NCBI GenBank assembly: GCA_002699585.1
Contig: PABP01000038.1
Location: 124,001-188,000, forward strand
Direction: 5' to 3'
DNA from: Anaerolineaceae bacterium
GTDB lineage: Bacteria > Chloroflexota > Anaerolineae > Aggregatilineales > Phototrophicaceae
DNA: 64,000 nt
The notes beneath the pieces were generated by a model. It ran no database searches and was not told the origin of the DNA. It saw only the letters and a program-made list of their open reading frames with translations. A program made the translations under genes and the position numbers. Each line of letters opens with the position of its first letter. Position 1 is the first letter of the stretch. Shown one piece after another: positions 8,629 to 18,055 of the stretch.

Positions 8629-9951
8629 TCATTCTGGCCAGGTTTGTGACAACACCGTGTTGACCATTACGTCAACAAAATGCGCGGGGTCATCCCAACT
8701 TGGCGTATGGGCCGATTCCTCGAAAACGATCCATTCTTTATGAGGTGCCTCAATGTAGTTGAAGTATTCCTCTGCCAAGCTATTGACAGCGTTCACATCC
8801 CAACGACCATTGATCATGTAGACAGGCACATCCAGACGTGGGTCCATTGCTCTCAAGTCGAGATCGTAGAGCTGTGGATAAACAGTCGTGAAGGTATTGG
8901 CCAAGCCCAGCACCCATGTCACTTTGTCAACCAGACCATATTCGGGGGCACGCAAGGAATCGAAAAGGAGGTTATGGTGCGTGCCCTCGCCATGTGCATG
9001 GGCTTCCATGTAGTTGTTGAGCACGACATTGGTCCCATTAAACTTGCTCAGCAGTTCCTCCGGTGCATAGGGTGGTGGCCCGACCTGACGCAGGCCATTT
9101 GCATCCTCTATCCGTCCCTGTTCTGTCAGGAGATCGAGGGCCATCTCATAGCCGATCTGGTCGTTTTCGATAGGGTCCACCATTTGCCCGGTGGTAATGA
9201 GCGCATAGAACAGGTCGGGATGCTGCTGGACCAGCAGAACACCTAAAATACTGCCCCACGACTCGCCAAAGACATAGATTTTTTCCTGACCAAATCGCTC
9301 ACGCAGGTAGAGCGACAAGGCATAGGCATCATCAACATAGCGCTCTAGCGTCAATTCATCAAATGGCACAGCGTTATAGGACTTGCCCGTTCCGGGTTGA
9401 TCCCAGTTAACGATGGTGAAGTGCGCTTCCAGTTCACCGAGGTACTTCCGCGTCATGACCAGCTCACTACCACCTGGCCCACCTGCCAGGAACAGGAGTA
9501 TGGGGTTATCGGTGTCTTCTCCGCGGATGGTGAGCCACTGCTGGCTGCCATTGAGTTCGACGGTTTCCAATGTAGCGATGCTGCCCGGTACAGGCTGCCC
9601 GTTGGCGTCCGTGATCGGTGGGGTCGCAGCAAAGTACTGTGACAGTACAACGGCCAACACAGCGACGAAGACCCAGGCAATGATGTTGCTGGTGACCAGC
9701 AAAGGCGTCCGATCAAAGTAAAAGAGTGCGACAATCAAGCCCAGATCGAATAGAGTCAGGATGCCCGCCAATATGATCGGAACAGCTGTGATGACATACA
9801 GCAAGAGAATCGGCAGGCCACTGATTATCATGGTCAGTAAGGCCAGCAGCATCAGCAAGCTGACAGCCAATCGACGTAACGGACGGCGTTGGGGACGCCT
9901 GACAACGTGTTTCGTATTTGTTTGATGTTCAAGTGACATCGTGTTCGACAT
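8629..9951 (-). CDS. Membrane-anchored alpha/beta hydrolase (proline iminopeptidase-like)
   Basis: The 440-residue protein has about three hydrophobic segments at residues 27-107 followed by an alpha/beta hydrolase domain. The oxyanion motif GGPGG (about 157-161) and nucleophile elbow GESWGS (serine 231) match the S33 proline iminopeptidase group; a late aspartate in INGRWD and a histidine in SAHTP complete a plausible triad. The ATG at MSNTM is preferred because GAGG lies 8 bases upstream. Family members cleave N-terminal proline or hydrolyse esters and amides. The N-terminal membrane block is unusual, as most relatives are soluble. Neighbours on the same strand are a PNPOx-like protein and a small membrane protein, and the spacing (23 bases) suggests co-transcription. 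Confidence 0.8.
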   Translation of the reverse strand: MSNTMSLEHQTNTKHVVRRPQRRPLRRLAVSLLMLLALLTMIISGLPILLLYVITAVPIILAGILTLFDLGLIVALFYFDRTPLLVTSNIIAWVFVAVLAVVLSQYFAATPPITDANGQPVPGSIATLETVELNGSQQWLTIRGEDTDNPILLFLAGGPGGSELVMTRKYLGELEAHFTIVNWDQPGTGKSYNAVPFDELTLERYVDDAYALSLYLRERFGQEKIYVFGESWGSILGVLLVQQHPDLFYALITTGQMVDPIENDQIGYEMALDLLTEQGRIEDANGLRQVGPPPYAPEELLSKFNGTNVVLNNYMEAHAHGEGTHHNLLFDSLRAPEYGLVDKVTWVLGLANTFTTVYPQLYDLDLRAMDPRLDVPVYMINGRWDVNAVNSLAEEYFNYIEAPHKEWIVFEESAHTPSWDDPAHFVDVMVNTVLSQTWPE

Positions 9952-9974
9952 GACTTTGTCCTCAAATTTGCTTC

Positions 9975-10328
9975 TCAAAAATCAATTGACTCGATTGTGT
10001 TCTGGCCATCATCAGCCAGCACATGGAGGCGGTTGGGCGTTACAGTTACGACTTTCTGCCACTCATAGGGGGCGCTTAAGTCCGATACGTTGGCAATAAT
10101 CGCTGTGCCTTGCAGCTTCCAACCCTGTGAGAGCAATACCACTTCCGACTGTGATTCCAGATTAAAGAGATGGTCAGCGTTGTGTGGGACAAACAGGTTC
10201 AGGAGATCGCCGTCGGGCTTGTATGCCACCTGGCTGATCTGCGGACCGGCTTGCCCACACGTCACGAGCATCACGACATCATATGCATTGAATAGATCGG
10301 CTACGCGCTGACGCAGATGCCTGTTCAT
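9975..10328 (-). CDS. PNPOx-like split-barrel protein
   Basis: The 117-residue sequence resembles the pyridoxamine 5-phosphate oxidase-like split barrel: an N-terminal helix, a strand reading VVMLVTCGQAGPQIS, a turn with KPDGDLLNLFVP, and a later helix with NLESQSEVVLL. Such small proteins bind FMN, F420 or heme, or have lost the cofactor. Short length and no clear phosphate-binding arginine/lysine set make cofactor use uncertain. It lies 9 bases downstream of a small membrane-protein gene and 23 bases before the membrane hydrolase, so the three are probably one transcript. Confidence 0.6.
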   Translation of the reverse strand: MNRHLRQRVADLFNAYDVVMLVTCGQAGPQISQVAYKPDGDLLNLFVPHNADHLFNLESQSEVVLLSQGWKLQGTAIIANVSDLSAPYEWQKVVTVTPNRLHVLADDGQNTIESIDF

Positions 10329-10337
10329 GGGGCCACC

Positions 10338-10865
10338 TCACCGGATAGAGGCGATGAAGGCATCAATCATTGCAGCGTCCCAAAGGGCCAGCGGTTGGTT
10401 AACCACCAACAAGACCGTGCCATTTTCGCCTTCAAAGACCATATTCAGGCTGCGATACGGTTCGCCATTGCCATTGATGCGATCACTGATGGTGAGATTG
10501 GCGGGCTGGCCGCGTACGATACGCTGTTCATGACTGACCAGAGTGGATGACTCCCAGGCCATGGTCTCTTGATCGTTGTTGGCAACATAGCCCTGCATCA
10601 CCTGTTCGCTCGGCATGATGCCCGTCGGGGCTTGTAGCCATACCAGATGGCCATCACCCTCATTCGACTTATAGGCGGCGATGGTGTAATCGAGAATGTT
10701 GACGGCATAGTCTGGCTCATAGCCCGCTGGCAGATCAAAGTGAGCGATGGAAGCGGCTACGCGATTGACGCGCGCATCATCGAATAACTGTGGCCCCAGA
10801 ACAAAAGCCATTGCGCCACCCAGAATGACCAGAATGGTTGAGCCAATGAGCAAATTCTTTAACAT
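10338..10865 (-). CDS. Hypothetical single-pass membrane protein
   Basis: The 175-residue protein has one N-terminal hydrophobic segment (about residues 4-25) and a soluble extracytoplasmic part. I do not recognise the family. The soluble part mentions no conserved cysteine or histidine cluster, and it is predicted mixed alpha/beta. It is first in the small group that continues with the PNPOx-like and hydrolase genes and follows a LuxR-type regulator gene by about 130 bases, so the regulator may control it. That link is only positional. Confidence 0.6.
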   Translation of the reverse strand: MLKNLLIGSTILVILGGAMAFVLGPQLFDDARVNRVAASIAHFDLPAGYEPDYAVNILDYTIAAYKSNEGDGHLVWLQAPTGIMPSEQVMQGYVANNDQETMAWESSTLVSHEQRIVRGQPANLTISDRINGNGEPYRSLNMVFEGENGTVLLVVNQPLALWDAAMIDAFIASIR

Positions 10866-10993
10866 GGTGTTACTCCCTGATTGATGAAGTCTCGTTTACG
10901 TACTGAACTACCCTGACGATAGTCGTAAACCACCGGGGGGTGTCATCCACCAGAAGTTAGATTTGGGGTTTATACGAGGGGTTTTTTAGGAAA

Positions 10994-13636
10994 TTAAGCG
11001 GGTAAAATATGTAAGGAACGGGCCTTGGTCACGGCTTCCGTACGATTTTGGGCATCAAGCTTGTTCATGATGTGGTGGATATGACTCTTGACCGTCCCCA
11101 GGCTGATGAACAGACCATCAGCTATATCCTGATTACTGGCCCCCTGGGCGATCAGCGCCAGAACCTCTAGCTCACGGTCCGTGAGGGTATCTGCTGGGTG
11201 CTGAATAGTGTGTGCATCGGCCATTGTATCGAGCAAGGACTGCGCATAATCAGAGTGAATACCCTGAGCGATGGCCGTCTGTAGCAGACGCTGCACAGGC
11301 TGGCCAAAGTCCAGAAAGATACGCACAACGCCCTGAGGTTGGGCCAGTTCAAGTGCCGTTGCTATGGCAGACACAGAAGCCGGGTCACCAGGGCCTGATT
11401 GCTGTTGATGGGCCATTGCCCGGACCAACTCGCCCATCATGACACTACTCATACGGCCAGCGTTCCGGGCATCATCAATCAAGTCGTTGACGATCTCCAG
11501 GGCAGTTGCTGCATCACCGCGTGCCAGATAGATACGCGTCAGGGTCAGGTTTTCCTGGTCACTATAGTAAAAAGACAGTTCACTGTCTTCGTAGGTCTGC
11601 GCCCAGGCATTAGCTGTATCGAGATCACCCATTTGCAAGGCGAGGCTGGCCTCGGCAGCACCGATGTGGATGGCCATCATGGGACTGGCAAAACTCTGGG
11701 AATCACTTTTGGCCTGTTCTATACAGGCGCGAACGTCCTCAACCTGCCCGCGCGCCCACATGACTTCCGCAAGCAAAAGATGCGCCCACCAGAGGGCATC
11801 GGGGATGTTGGCGCGGCGAGCCAGGGCGATTGCTTCCCGGAGCAGCGCTTCGGCTTGGACTATCTGATTGCGCTGATGGTAAACAAAGGCCAGCGGCAGC
11901 ATGACGATACACATAGGGCCAATTTTCGTCGTTTGCAGGGCGAGGATGGCCTCGCAGCGATCCTGCACAGATTGCAAGTCACCCGCTAACAAATCAAGCT
12001 GAGAGAGATAATATTGAGCATCGAGTGTCAAGTAATGGTGATTCATATCCTGTGCGAGTTCAAATGCCGCTTTATAGGCCTGTCGCGCCAGGTTGACATC
12101 GCCAATGAGATAGCGCAAAAAGCCTTCGGTGTTGGCAATACGGACACGATCCAGCCCGGTGACATCCTCGGCTAAATCATTCGCCTGCTCGTTCCACCTG
12201 ATACCCGATTCGACGTCACCCTGATATGCTGCCAGAGTCGCCCGATAGTTGCAGGCGATAGCGTGGAGTATGCGTTTCTCCTTATCCGGCAAATCCGACT
12301 GCTCCACAAGTTTCACGGCACGGTTGAGGAATTCCTCTGAACGTGGGAATTCGCCTATTAGATAGAAGCCGCGCGAGAAGTAGAGACACAGGCGAGGGTG
12401 CTGGTCGAGCGCGTTGTCGGGTATGCGCGGCAGCCAGTTCATGATCGTCGCGATTTCCCCACGAGCAGTCAGGGGTTGCCATGCGTTCTCTTCAATCAAC
12501 TTGGCCGCATAGTCATAATCCTGCGCATTTAGGGCATGGCCAATAGCTTCGACATACCGTTCCTGCCCCACATACCAATCCGCAGCAAGACGGTGCTGCC
12601 TATAGAAATGCTGCGGGCGCTGGATATGCAAATACTGACATAGGAACTGCTCGAACAGGTGATGGTAACGATAAATCGGTTCTGTGTTTGATAAGGGGAT
12701 GACGAATAAGCTCTGTGAAGCAAGCTGATTGAGCAGTAATGGCGCGTTGCTGTCGCCTGTCAGCACGCCGCACACCTGAGGATGCAATCGGCTCAAGACA
12801 CAGGTATCCAGCAAGAATGACTGGGTTTCGTCCGGTAGTTGTTCAAAAATCTCTTGCATCAGGTAATCAAAAATATGGCGCTGCGCCAGCGAATAGCGTG
12901 CAAGCTGATTTTCGAACTGGGTCGGGTCGGGACTTTGTCGGCTCATCATGATTAATGCCAGAGCTGCCGCCCAACCTTCTGTCAGGTCATCAAGCTGTGC
13001 CAGCAGATGCTTGGCAGGCATCCAGCCCAACGTGAGCTGGAACCATGCTGAGATTTCCTCGTCGCTAAAGCGCAGATCGCCCATTCTGACTTCATGGACC
13101 TTACCCTGGGCACGCATCCGGGCCAGTTGCAGCGGCGGATCAGCGCGGGTGCCGATGGCGAGGTGCATATTGGGCGGCATATACTCTGCAAGCAGCGTCA
13201 GCGCTTCATGAACCTGCGGCTCGGTGATGAGGTGATAATCGTCAAGGATGAACACAAAGGGTGTACCGTCTTCCGTAACACGATTGATGAGGGTGCCAAT
13301 CGCGTCCTGAAGGCCCATCTGATCTGGTAACCCATCAGCTGGCTGCCAATCCTGATAGGCAATGCGGCAGGCCGTCACCAGATAAGCCGCAAACCGCGCC
13401 GGATCGTTGTCGCCTTCATCCAGCGCGTACCATGCCACACGCGTATCATTTTGTTGGAGATGATGCGCCCATTCAATCAAGAAAGACGACTTCCCAAAGC
13501 CAGCAGGGGCAGAAACGAGGACGAGTTGCTGATCGGCAGTCAGGCGTGTCTGTAAAGCCAGGCGCTCACGGTACACATGCCGCCCAGGAATGGGTGGTAT
13601 TTCGATTTTTGTACGGAGCAAAAAAGGCATCGGCAC
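10994..13636 (-). CDS. MalT-like (LAL) ATP-dependent LuxR-family regulator
   Basis: This 880-residue protein has the layout of large ATP-binding LuxR regulators. An N-terminal STAND-type NTPase carries Walker A (SAPAGFGKSS, about residues 41-50) and the Walker B-like stretch FVFILDDYH near 140. A long central region of helical TPR-like repeats follows, and the C-terminal LuxR helix-turn-helix (TDRELEVLALIAQGASNQDI to KSHIHHIMNKL) occupies about residues 812-870. MalT is the reference member and senses maltotriose; other members sense unknown signals. It follows the iron-uptake ATPase gene by 96 bases on the same strand and could be part of that transcript or independent. Length is typical of the family. 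Confidence 0.9.
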   Translation of the reverse strand: MPMPFLLRTKIEIPPIPGRHVYRERLALQTRLTADQQLVLVSAPAGFGKSSFLIEWAHHLQQNDTRVAWYALDEGDNDPARFAAYLVTACRIAYQDWQPADGLPDQMGLQDAIGTLINRVTEDGTPFVFILDDYHLITEPQVHEALTLLAEYMPPNMHLAIGTRADPPLQLARMRAQGKVHEVRMGDLRFSDEEISAWFQLTLGWMPAKHLLAQLDDLTEGWAAALALIMMSRQSPDPTQFENQLARYSLAQRHIFDYLMQEIFEQLPDETQSFLLDTCVLSRLHPQVCGVLTGDSNAPLLLNQLASQSLFVIPLSNTEPIYRYHHLFEQFLCQYLHIQRPQHFYRQHRLAADWYVGQERYVEAIGHALNAQDYDYAAKLIEENAWQPLTARGEIATIMNWLPRIPDNALDQHPRLCLYFSRGFYLIGEFPRSEEFLNRAVKLVEQSDLPDKEKRILHAIACNYRATLAAYQGDVESGIRWNEQANDLAEDVTGLDRVRIANTEGFLRYLIGDVNLARQAYKAAFELAQDMNHHYLTLDAQYYLSQLDLLAGDLQSVQDRCEAILALQTTKIGPMCIVMLPLAFVYHQRNQIVQAEALLREAIALARRANIPDALWWAHLLLAEVMWARGQVEDVRACIEQAKSDSQSFASPMMAIHIGAAEASLALQMGDLDTANAWAQTYEDSELSFYYSDQENLTLTRIYLARGDAATALEIVNDLIDDARNAGRMSSVMMGELVRAMAHQQQSGPGDPASVSAIATALELAQPQGVVRIFLDFGQPVQRLLQTAIAQGIHSDYAQSLLDTMADAHTIQHPADTLTDRELEVLALIAQGASNQDIADGLFISLGTVKSHIHHIMNKLDAQNRTEAVTKARSLHILPA

Positions 13637-13732
13637 TCCTCCCCCAGCAGTATTGTATCAAGTGTGATCGACTGCCAGCACATGATAGATACCACTAGTT
13701 GTAGCGCCTAAACTCATTCCTTGATGGGCAGA

Positions 13733-14602
13733 CTAAGATAAGATAGACATCTTTACCCGGCCATTTTGCCCCATATCCTGGCTTGCGTCCGGGTTTTCGG
13801 CTTGGCTTGCCGTTTTGGGTGCGCGGCGTCTACGACCAATGGGAATACACATCGGCGTGTTGGTCACAGGGTCGGTGACGACTTCCGCCTTGAGGCCAAA
13901 TACCTGAAGGATGTTTTCTGGTGTCATGACCTGCTGCGGATCGCCCTGGGCAACGATCTGACCGCCGCGCAAGGCGACAATCGTATCGGCATAACGGGCA
14001 GCCTGGTTGAGGTCGTGCAAGACCATGATAATCGTGCGGCCCTGCTCGTTAAGTTCGTCGAGTAGATCAAGCACATCCATCTGATAAGCCATGTCGAGGT
14101 AAGTGGTTGGCTCATCGAGCAGCAGGACATCGGTTTGCTGGGCCAGGGCCATCGCAATCCAGGCGCGTTGACGCTGGCCACCACTGAGCGTATCCACCGG
14201 ACGATCAGCGAACATGGTCAGGTTGGTCGTTCGCAGGGCCTCGCTGACAATTTCCTCGTCTTCCTGGCTCCACTGCTGGAACCAGCTTTGATGCGGGTAA
14301 CGACCCTGAGCGACCAGTTCATGCACTGTCAGACCTTCCGGCGCGACTGGTGATTGTGGCAGGATTCCCAACTTGCGCGCGAGATCCCTGGCCTTCATCG
14401 AATGGACATTCTGCCCTTCCAAGAGCACTGCCCCATCAAGGGGCTTTAGCAAGCGAGATATGCCCCGCAGTAGCGTGGACTTCCCACAGCCATTGGACCC
14501 GACCAATGCGGTGATGCTGCCCGCCTCAAGGTGCAGGTCCAGTTCATGAACGATGATGGTCTTGTTGTCGTACGTCAGCGAGAGGTTGTTGATGTCAATC
14601 AT
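13733..14602 (-). CDS. Iron/siderophore ABC transporter ATP-binding protein (FepC/FhuC type)
   Basis: The 289-residue protein powers ferric-siderophore, heme or cobalamin uptake with the two FecCD permeases encoded upstream. Walker A is GSNGCGKST (residues 35-43), the signature [15 protein letters not shown] and Walker [14 protein letters not shown] are intact, and an H-loop LHDLN follows; the sequence context is FepC-like. The ATG at MIDIN has AGGAG 5 bases upstream. A tail of about 30 polar residues ([11 protein letters not shown] onward) extends beyond the usual end. It is the last gene of the iron operon, 137 bases after the DUF2218 gene. Confidence 0.92.
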   Translation of the reverse strand: MIDINNLSLTYDNKTIIVHELDLHLEAGSITALVGSNGCGKSTLLRGISRLLKPLDGAVLLEGQNVHSMKARDLARKLGILPQSPVAPEGLTVHELVAQGRYPHQSWFQQWSQEDEEIVSEALRTTNLTMFADRPVDTLSGGQRQRAWIAMALAQQTDVLLLDEPTTYLDMAYQMDVLDLLDELNEQGRTIIMVLHDLNQAARYADTIVALRGGQIVAQGDPQQVMTPENILQVFGLKAEVVTDPVTNTPMCIPIGRRRRAPKTASQAENPDASQDMGQNGRVKMSILS

Positions 14603-14728
14603 GTATGCTCCTGACAAAAGCGCCCACCCTGGCAGTTGAACCAGGGCAAGCACTCTTTTTTACATAGGGTGTTGCATAGGGCTGGCTAGCTGATGCTATT
14701 CGCAGATGCTATCCAGCGAAGGGGCTAC

Positions 14729-14750
14729 ACGAAGCTATATCAGGCTTCGT
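14729..14750. other. Hairpin overlapping the DUF2218 stop codon
   Basis: ACGAAGC (14729-14735) pairs with GCTTCGT (14744-14750) with an 8-base loop. It overlaps the end of the DUF2218 reading frame and precedes the ATPase gene. It may reduce read-through or protect the upstream mRNA end. Confidence 0.35.
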
Positions 14751-15030
14751 CTACCCAATCCACACCGGGCACATCTTCGCCACTAAAGCGCACCAGATGA
14801 TCGCCAACGACATGCTTCACACGTCCGAAATTCTCATCCGTGTCAGCTTGAATGCTGATTACAAGGGTACCGTTGGTCGCCTGCATCTGGCAATCTCCAA
14901 AGCCAAATTGCACCGTACCCTGATTATCATCGTATTGCGCTGTGACCTTGCGGTCAAAGTGATTGCAAAGGGCTTTTAGATAGCGCGATGCTTTTTCCGT
15001 TTCTACGAATGCCTGGGCTTTGTACATCAT
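14740..15030 (-). CDS. DUF2218 domain protein
   Basis: The 96-residue protein matches the DUF2218 pattern: an N-terminal ASRYLKALCNHF helix, a central FGFGDCQMQA strand and the C-terminal VVGDHLVRF..VDW motif. Members of this family are often encoded with siderophore or iron uptake genes, but no biochemical role is established that I know of. Its ATG shares one base with the stop codon of the double SBP gene (TAATG), so translation is probably coupled. A second ATG follows immediately (M26-M27 of a longer frame). Its place inside the iron operon supports a role in iron release, storage or reduction. Confidence 0.82.
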   Translation of the reverse strand: MMYKAQAFVETEKASRYLKALCNHFDRKVTAQYDDNQGTVQFGFGDCQMQATNGTLVISIQADTDENFGRVKHVVGDHLVRFSGEDVPGVDWVDEA

Positions 15031-16877
15031 TATTCCCCGGTTAGGGCTACTTCGACTGTGTCCAGCACCAGCATCGAAGCCAGAGGACCACCGCTGCTCG
15101 TCCATAGGGAACCATCAACGACGACAACGTGGTCGTTCTGGACGACTTCCAAGGCCTGGAACAAGGGTGATTCCAGCGCTTCGTCTAGCGCATCCACAGC
15201 ATCGCCTTCTGCTTGGAGAGTGCCGATAAAGGCCCAGTCAACATCAATAACGCCGAGTACTTCCAAGCTGAGTGGTGCCGAGTGCGCATGGCCGGATTCC
15301 AGTTCCGGGATGTCTTCAGGGGAGGACATGCCCAGGTGGAACAGGACATCGCTAACGAAGGTAATCGGTGCCATGACCTGCGGACCATCAGCGGCCCAGC
15401 GAGCGACAATAAATTCGCTGTTAACGGCATCACCGAGTTCTTCTTGCAAAGCCGTAATACGGGCTTCGTATTCAGCCAGGAAATCATTGGCTTCCGGGAT
15501 CATATTCATGACATCGGCAACGCTCAGGAAGTGGGTTTGCCAGTCACTGCCATAGACATAGGTATTGACTGTCGGTGCGATGGCATTCAACTGCGCCAAC
15601 ACATCCGGGTCAGACAGGCCAGCCGCCAGAATCACGTCCGGCTCCAAGCCCAACAGGATCTCCAGATTGGGGGTGAAGAAGTCACCCGCGACGGTCACAT
15701 CTTCCGGCAGGAGATCAGCCAGATAACGCGGCGGCATGGTTTGGCCACGGCCATTGGTGATACCAATCGGCTCGACTTCCAGTGCCAGCAGCGCATCCAG
15801 GTCGGAATCTGTCACGGTTACGACACGCTCCGGGTTTTCAGGAATGCAGGTATCAGCGAAGGCACGCATGCCCTCTTCGCAGACGACGGCTTCCTCAGCC
15901 GATGCCACACTCTCTTCAGGCGGGAACATTTCTACGAGCTGGGGCAGCGCGGCATCCAGCGCATAGGTCAGGCTCAAGGGCGAGCTAAAACCGAGCGCGT
16001 TTTCTGCTGTTTCGTTGAAGTACAGGACGTGCCCCTCTTGCACGGCAGTCAACTGGCTGAACAAAGGCTGCGATTCCAGAGCTTCCTGGCCGCCTTCGAT
16101 GAACTGCAGGTTGAGGATAGCGATCAAATCCCGGTCGATGAGATCCATACGCTCTTCACTGATATAAGCGTAAAAGGAATCGCCAGCCACTTCCATGAGT
16201 TCTTCTGGCATCTGGAAACCTAAGTCAACGAAGAAACGACCTCGGCTGTCTTCATCGGTGTAGAAACCGTACGTGCCATCTGACCAGAAAGCAACGGCAA
16301 CGGTATGGTCGGCGAACTGCGGATTGCTTTCTTTGGCTTCGGTATACAAGCCTTCGACCTCAGCAACCAGGGCTTCTGCTTCTGCGGATTTGCCAAGTGC
16401 CTGACCGATCAAGAGCGTGGTAGCCTGCCAGGGCATGCCGAAGTCGATGTACTCGTCCGTCTGGGCGATGGTCGGCGCGATCTGTGACAGATTTTCGTAT
16501 TCTTCCTGGGTGATACCGGCTGTCACCGCACTGATGAGGTCGGGTTCCAGTGCCAGGATGGCTTCGTAGTTGAGCGTACCAAAGGTCATGTTGAGGACGA
16601 CCGGGTGCTCGCCTTCAATATAGTCCTCAGCCCAGGGCATGATGGCATCTTCTTCACCATACCAGTAGCGCACAGCTACAGGTTGTTCGCCCAGTGCCAG
16701 CAAGAAGTCCTGTTCGGTGTAGCCAATAGCGACAATGCGCTGAGGAGCCTCAGTGATCGTGGTTGAGCCAAATTTGTGTTCAACGGTAATAGGGAATTCG
16801 TCTTGGGCGGCGATGGGACTGACCATCAGCAGGGCCAGGACGGCGATCATCAGGATAGTGATTGGCGTTTTTCTCAT
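15030..16877 (-). CDS. Tandem double-domain iron-siderophore substrate-binding protein
   Basis: The 615-residue protein is about twice the normal length of a FepB/BtuF-type binding protein and holds two such domains in series. Domain 1 (about 27-318) has PQRIVAIG at 45-52, NYEAILALEPDLI near 103-115 and APTI at 134. Domain 2 (about 345-615) repeats this layout with PERVVTVT at 349-356, LEILLGLEPDVILA near 405-418 and APTV at 434. A short linker has cysteines at 333 and 344 that could form a disulfide. A Sec signal peptide ends near AAQDE with no lipobox. Start: ATG with GGAG 7 bases upstream. Only one transporter is encoded, so both domains may feed the same FecCD pair. Confidence 0.88.
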   Translation of the reverse strand: MRKTPITILMIAVLALLMVSPIAAQDEFPITVEHKFGSTTITEAPQRIVAIGYTEQDFLLALGEQPVAVRYWYGEEDAIMPWAEDYIEGEHPVVLNMTFGTLNYEAILALEPDLISAVTAGITQEEYENLSQIAPTIAQTDEYIDFGMPWQATTLLIGQALGKSAEAEALVAEVEGLYTEAKESNPQFADHTVAVAFWSDGTYGFYTDEDSRGRFFVDLGFQMPEELMEVAGDSFYAYISEERMDLIDRDLIAILNLQFIEGGQEALESQPLFSQLTAVQEGHVLYFNETAENALGFSSPLSLTYALDAALPQLVEMFPPEESVASAEEAVVCEEGMRAFADTCIPENPERVVTVTDSDLDALLALEVEPIGITNGRGQTMPPRYLADLLPEDVTVAGDFFTPNLEILLGLEPDVILAAGLSDPDVLAQLNAIAPTVNTYVYGSDWQTHFLSVADVMNMIPEANDFLAEYEARITALQEELGDAVNSEFIVARWAADGPQVMAPITFVSDVLFHLGMSSPEDIPELESGHAHSAPLSLEVLGVIDVDWAFIGTLQAEGDAVDALDEALESPLFQALEVVQNDHVVVVDGSLWTSSGGPLASMLVLDTVEVALTGE

Positions 16878-16957
16878 GTGGTTACTCCATGAATTAGAAA
16901 TAAAACGGTTGATAGGTTGATACATAGGGATCGAAAAGCCGTCGATAAAGTGGCTCC

Positions 16958-18013
16958 TTATTGCAATGACGCCACAGGTGTGACGTTAAATGTACGGATA
17001 AGTTGGGTCACCCATTGGGTGATGCGACTTTGGGTTAGGTCTGGCTGATGGGTTTCATCAATGCCAAGCCCCATAAACTGGCCTGATTCCAGGCCAAGGG
17101 ATTCACTAAATTCATACCCACTGGCATCGGTGTAACCGACCAGGGTGGCGCCGCGGCGAACGAGTTCATGCCCCAGGATGCCGAGCGCGTCGAGGAAGTT
17201 ATCCGGGTAGTTGTATTGATCGCCAATGCCAAACAGAGCGATTTTGCACCCAGCCAGATTTAGATTTTGGAGTTGGGGGAACGCAATGTCCCAGTCATCT
17301 TGGAGCTGGCCAATGTTCCAGGTAGGTACACCCAGAATAAGGCAGTTGTAAGCCAACAATTCGCTCAGGTCTTTGACTGTCCCAATGTTGATGGGTTCCA
17401 GCGTTTCGCCAGTGGCTTGCTGCCAAGCGCTCTGGATGTCATAAGCGACTTTTTCAGTGACGCCGGTGCTGCTGCCATAGTACAGGCCAACACGGCTTGA
17501 TTCAGACGGTTGGGCTGTTTGGCGGGGGCTATCATCTCGTAATTCAATTGGTGGCTCATTGGTCTGGGCCTTTAGCCATTGTTTGGCTTCGTCCACATCG
17601 GTAAAGATGTTACCGCGCGTCCCGAACATATATCGTGCCCGTGAATCCGCTGTCTCTTGCCACTGCTGCCAGCGACCTTCTTCCGCTTTGGCACTGACGA
17701 CCCAGGCCGCATCCGCCGGGTAAACATTGACATACCCCATGGTCTTGAGGTGGCTCAGGTGGCGATATTCACGACGAAACGCATTGATGAGCCGATTGAT
17801 TTCTTCGTGTTCACGCTCATGTTCTTCACGCTCCTCGTCAGTCAGATGATGATGTTCGTGCGGCTCATTGACGATCAACACGCCAAAACGCGAATCTTGC
17901 TGCAAACGATCGGCCCAGTACTGGCCCAATTGACGGTAATCTTCAGGTGTGTGGTCGCTGCCTGTATAGACGATGAGCATTTGTGGATCAGTTTCATCAA
18001 AATGAAATGCCAT
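16958..18013 (-). CDS. STAS-like/His-rich domain fused to long-chain flavodoxin
   Basis: The 351-residue protein has two parts. Residues about 10-150 resemble a STAS/SpoIIAA-like fold ending in FTDVDEAKQWLKAQ, with an acidic His-rich segment at 49-70 (EPHEHHHLTDE, then EREEHEREHEE). Residues about 175-340 are a flavodoxin: the FMN phosphate loop SSTGVT (181-186), the tryptophan loop PTWNIGQLQDDW (230-241), and GDQYNYPDNFLDALG (264-278). All three are strong matches to long-chain flavodoxins. Flavodoxins replace ferredoxin in low iron and can supply electrons. In an iron-uptake operon it may reduce ferric siderophore in the cytoplasm, with the His-rich part holding metal; that is inference. 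GAGGA precedes the ATG. Confidence 0.88.
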   Translation of the reverse strand: MAFHFDETDPQMLIVYTGSDHTPEDYRQLGQYWADRLQQDSRFGVLIVNEPHEHHHLTDEEREEHEREHEEINRLINAFRREYRHLSHLKTMGYVNVYPADAAWVVSAKAEEGRWQQWQETADSRARYMFGTRGNIFTDVDEAKQWLKAQTNEPPIELRDDSPRQTAQPSESSRVGLYYGSSTGVTEKVAYDIQSAWQQATGETLEPINIGTVKDLSELLAYNCLILGVPTWNIGQLQDDWDIAFPQLQNLNLAGCKIALFGIGDQYNYPDNFLDALGILGHELVRRGATLVGYTDASGYEFSESLGLESGQFMGLGIDETHQPDLTQSRITQWVTQLIRTFNVTPVASLQ

Positions 18014-18055
18014 TTTGCATGTCCTCTTATATCGGGGCCAATGAACGAACACCCG

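Noticed and set aside
8680-9246. A 188-codon plus-strand frame over the membrane hydrolase
   Set aside because: Antisense shadow of the hydrolase gene, whose catalytic motifs are intact on the minus strand.
15213-16223. A 336-codon open frame antisense to the double SBP gene
   Set aside because: It lies wholly opposite a well-supported gene with clear domain motifs, has no Shine-Dalgarno and its translation resembles no family; it is a shadow of high-GC codon usage.
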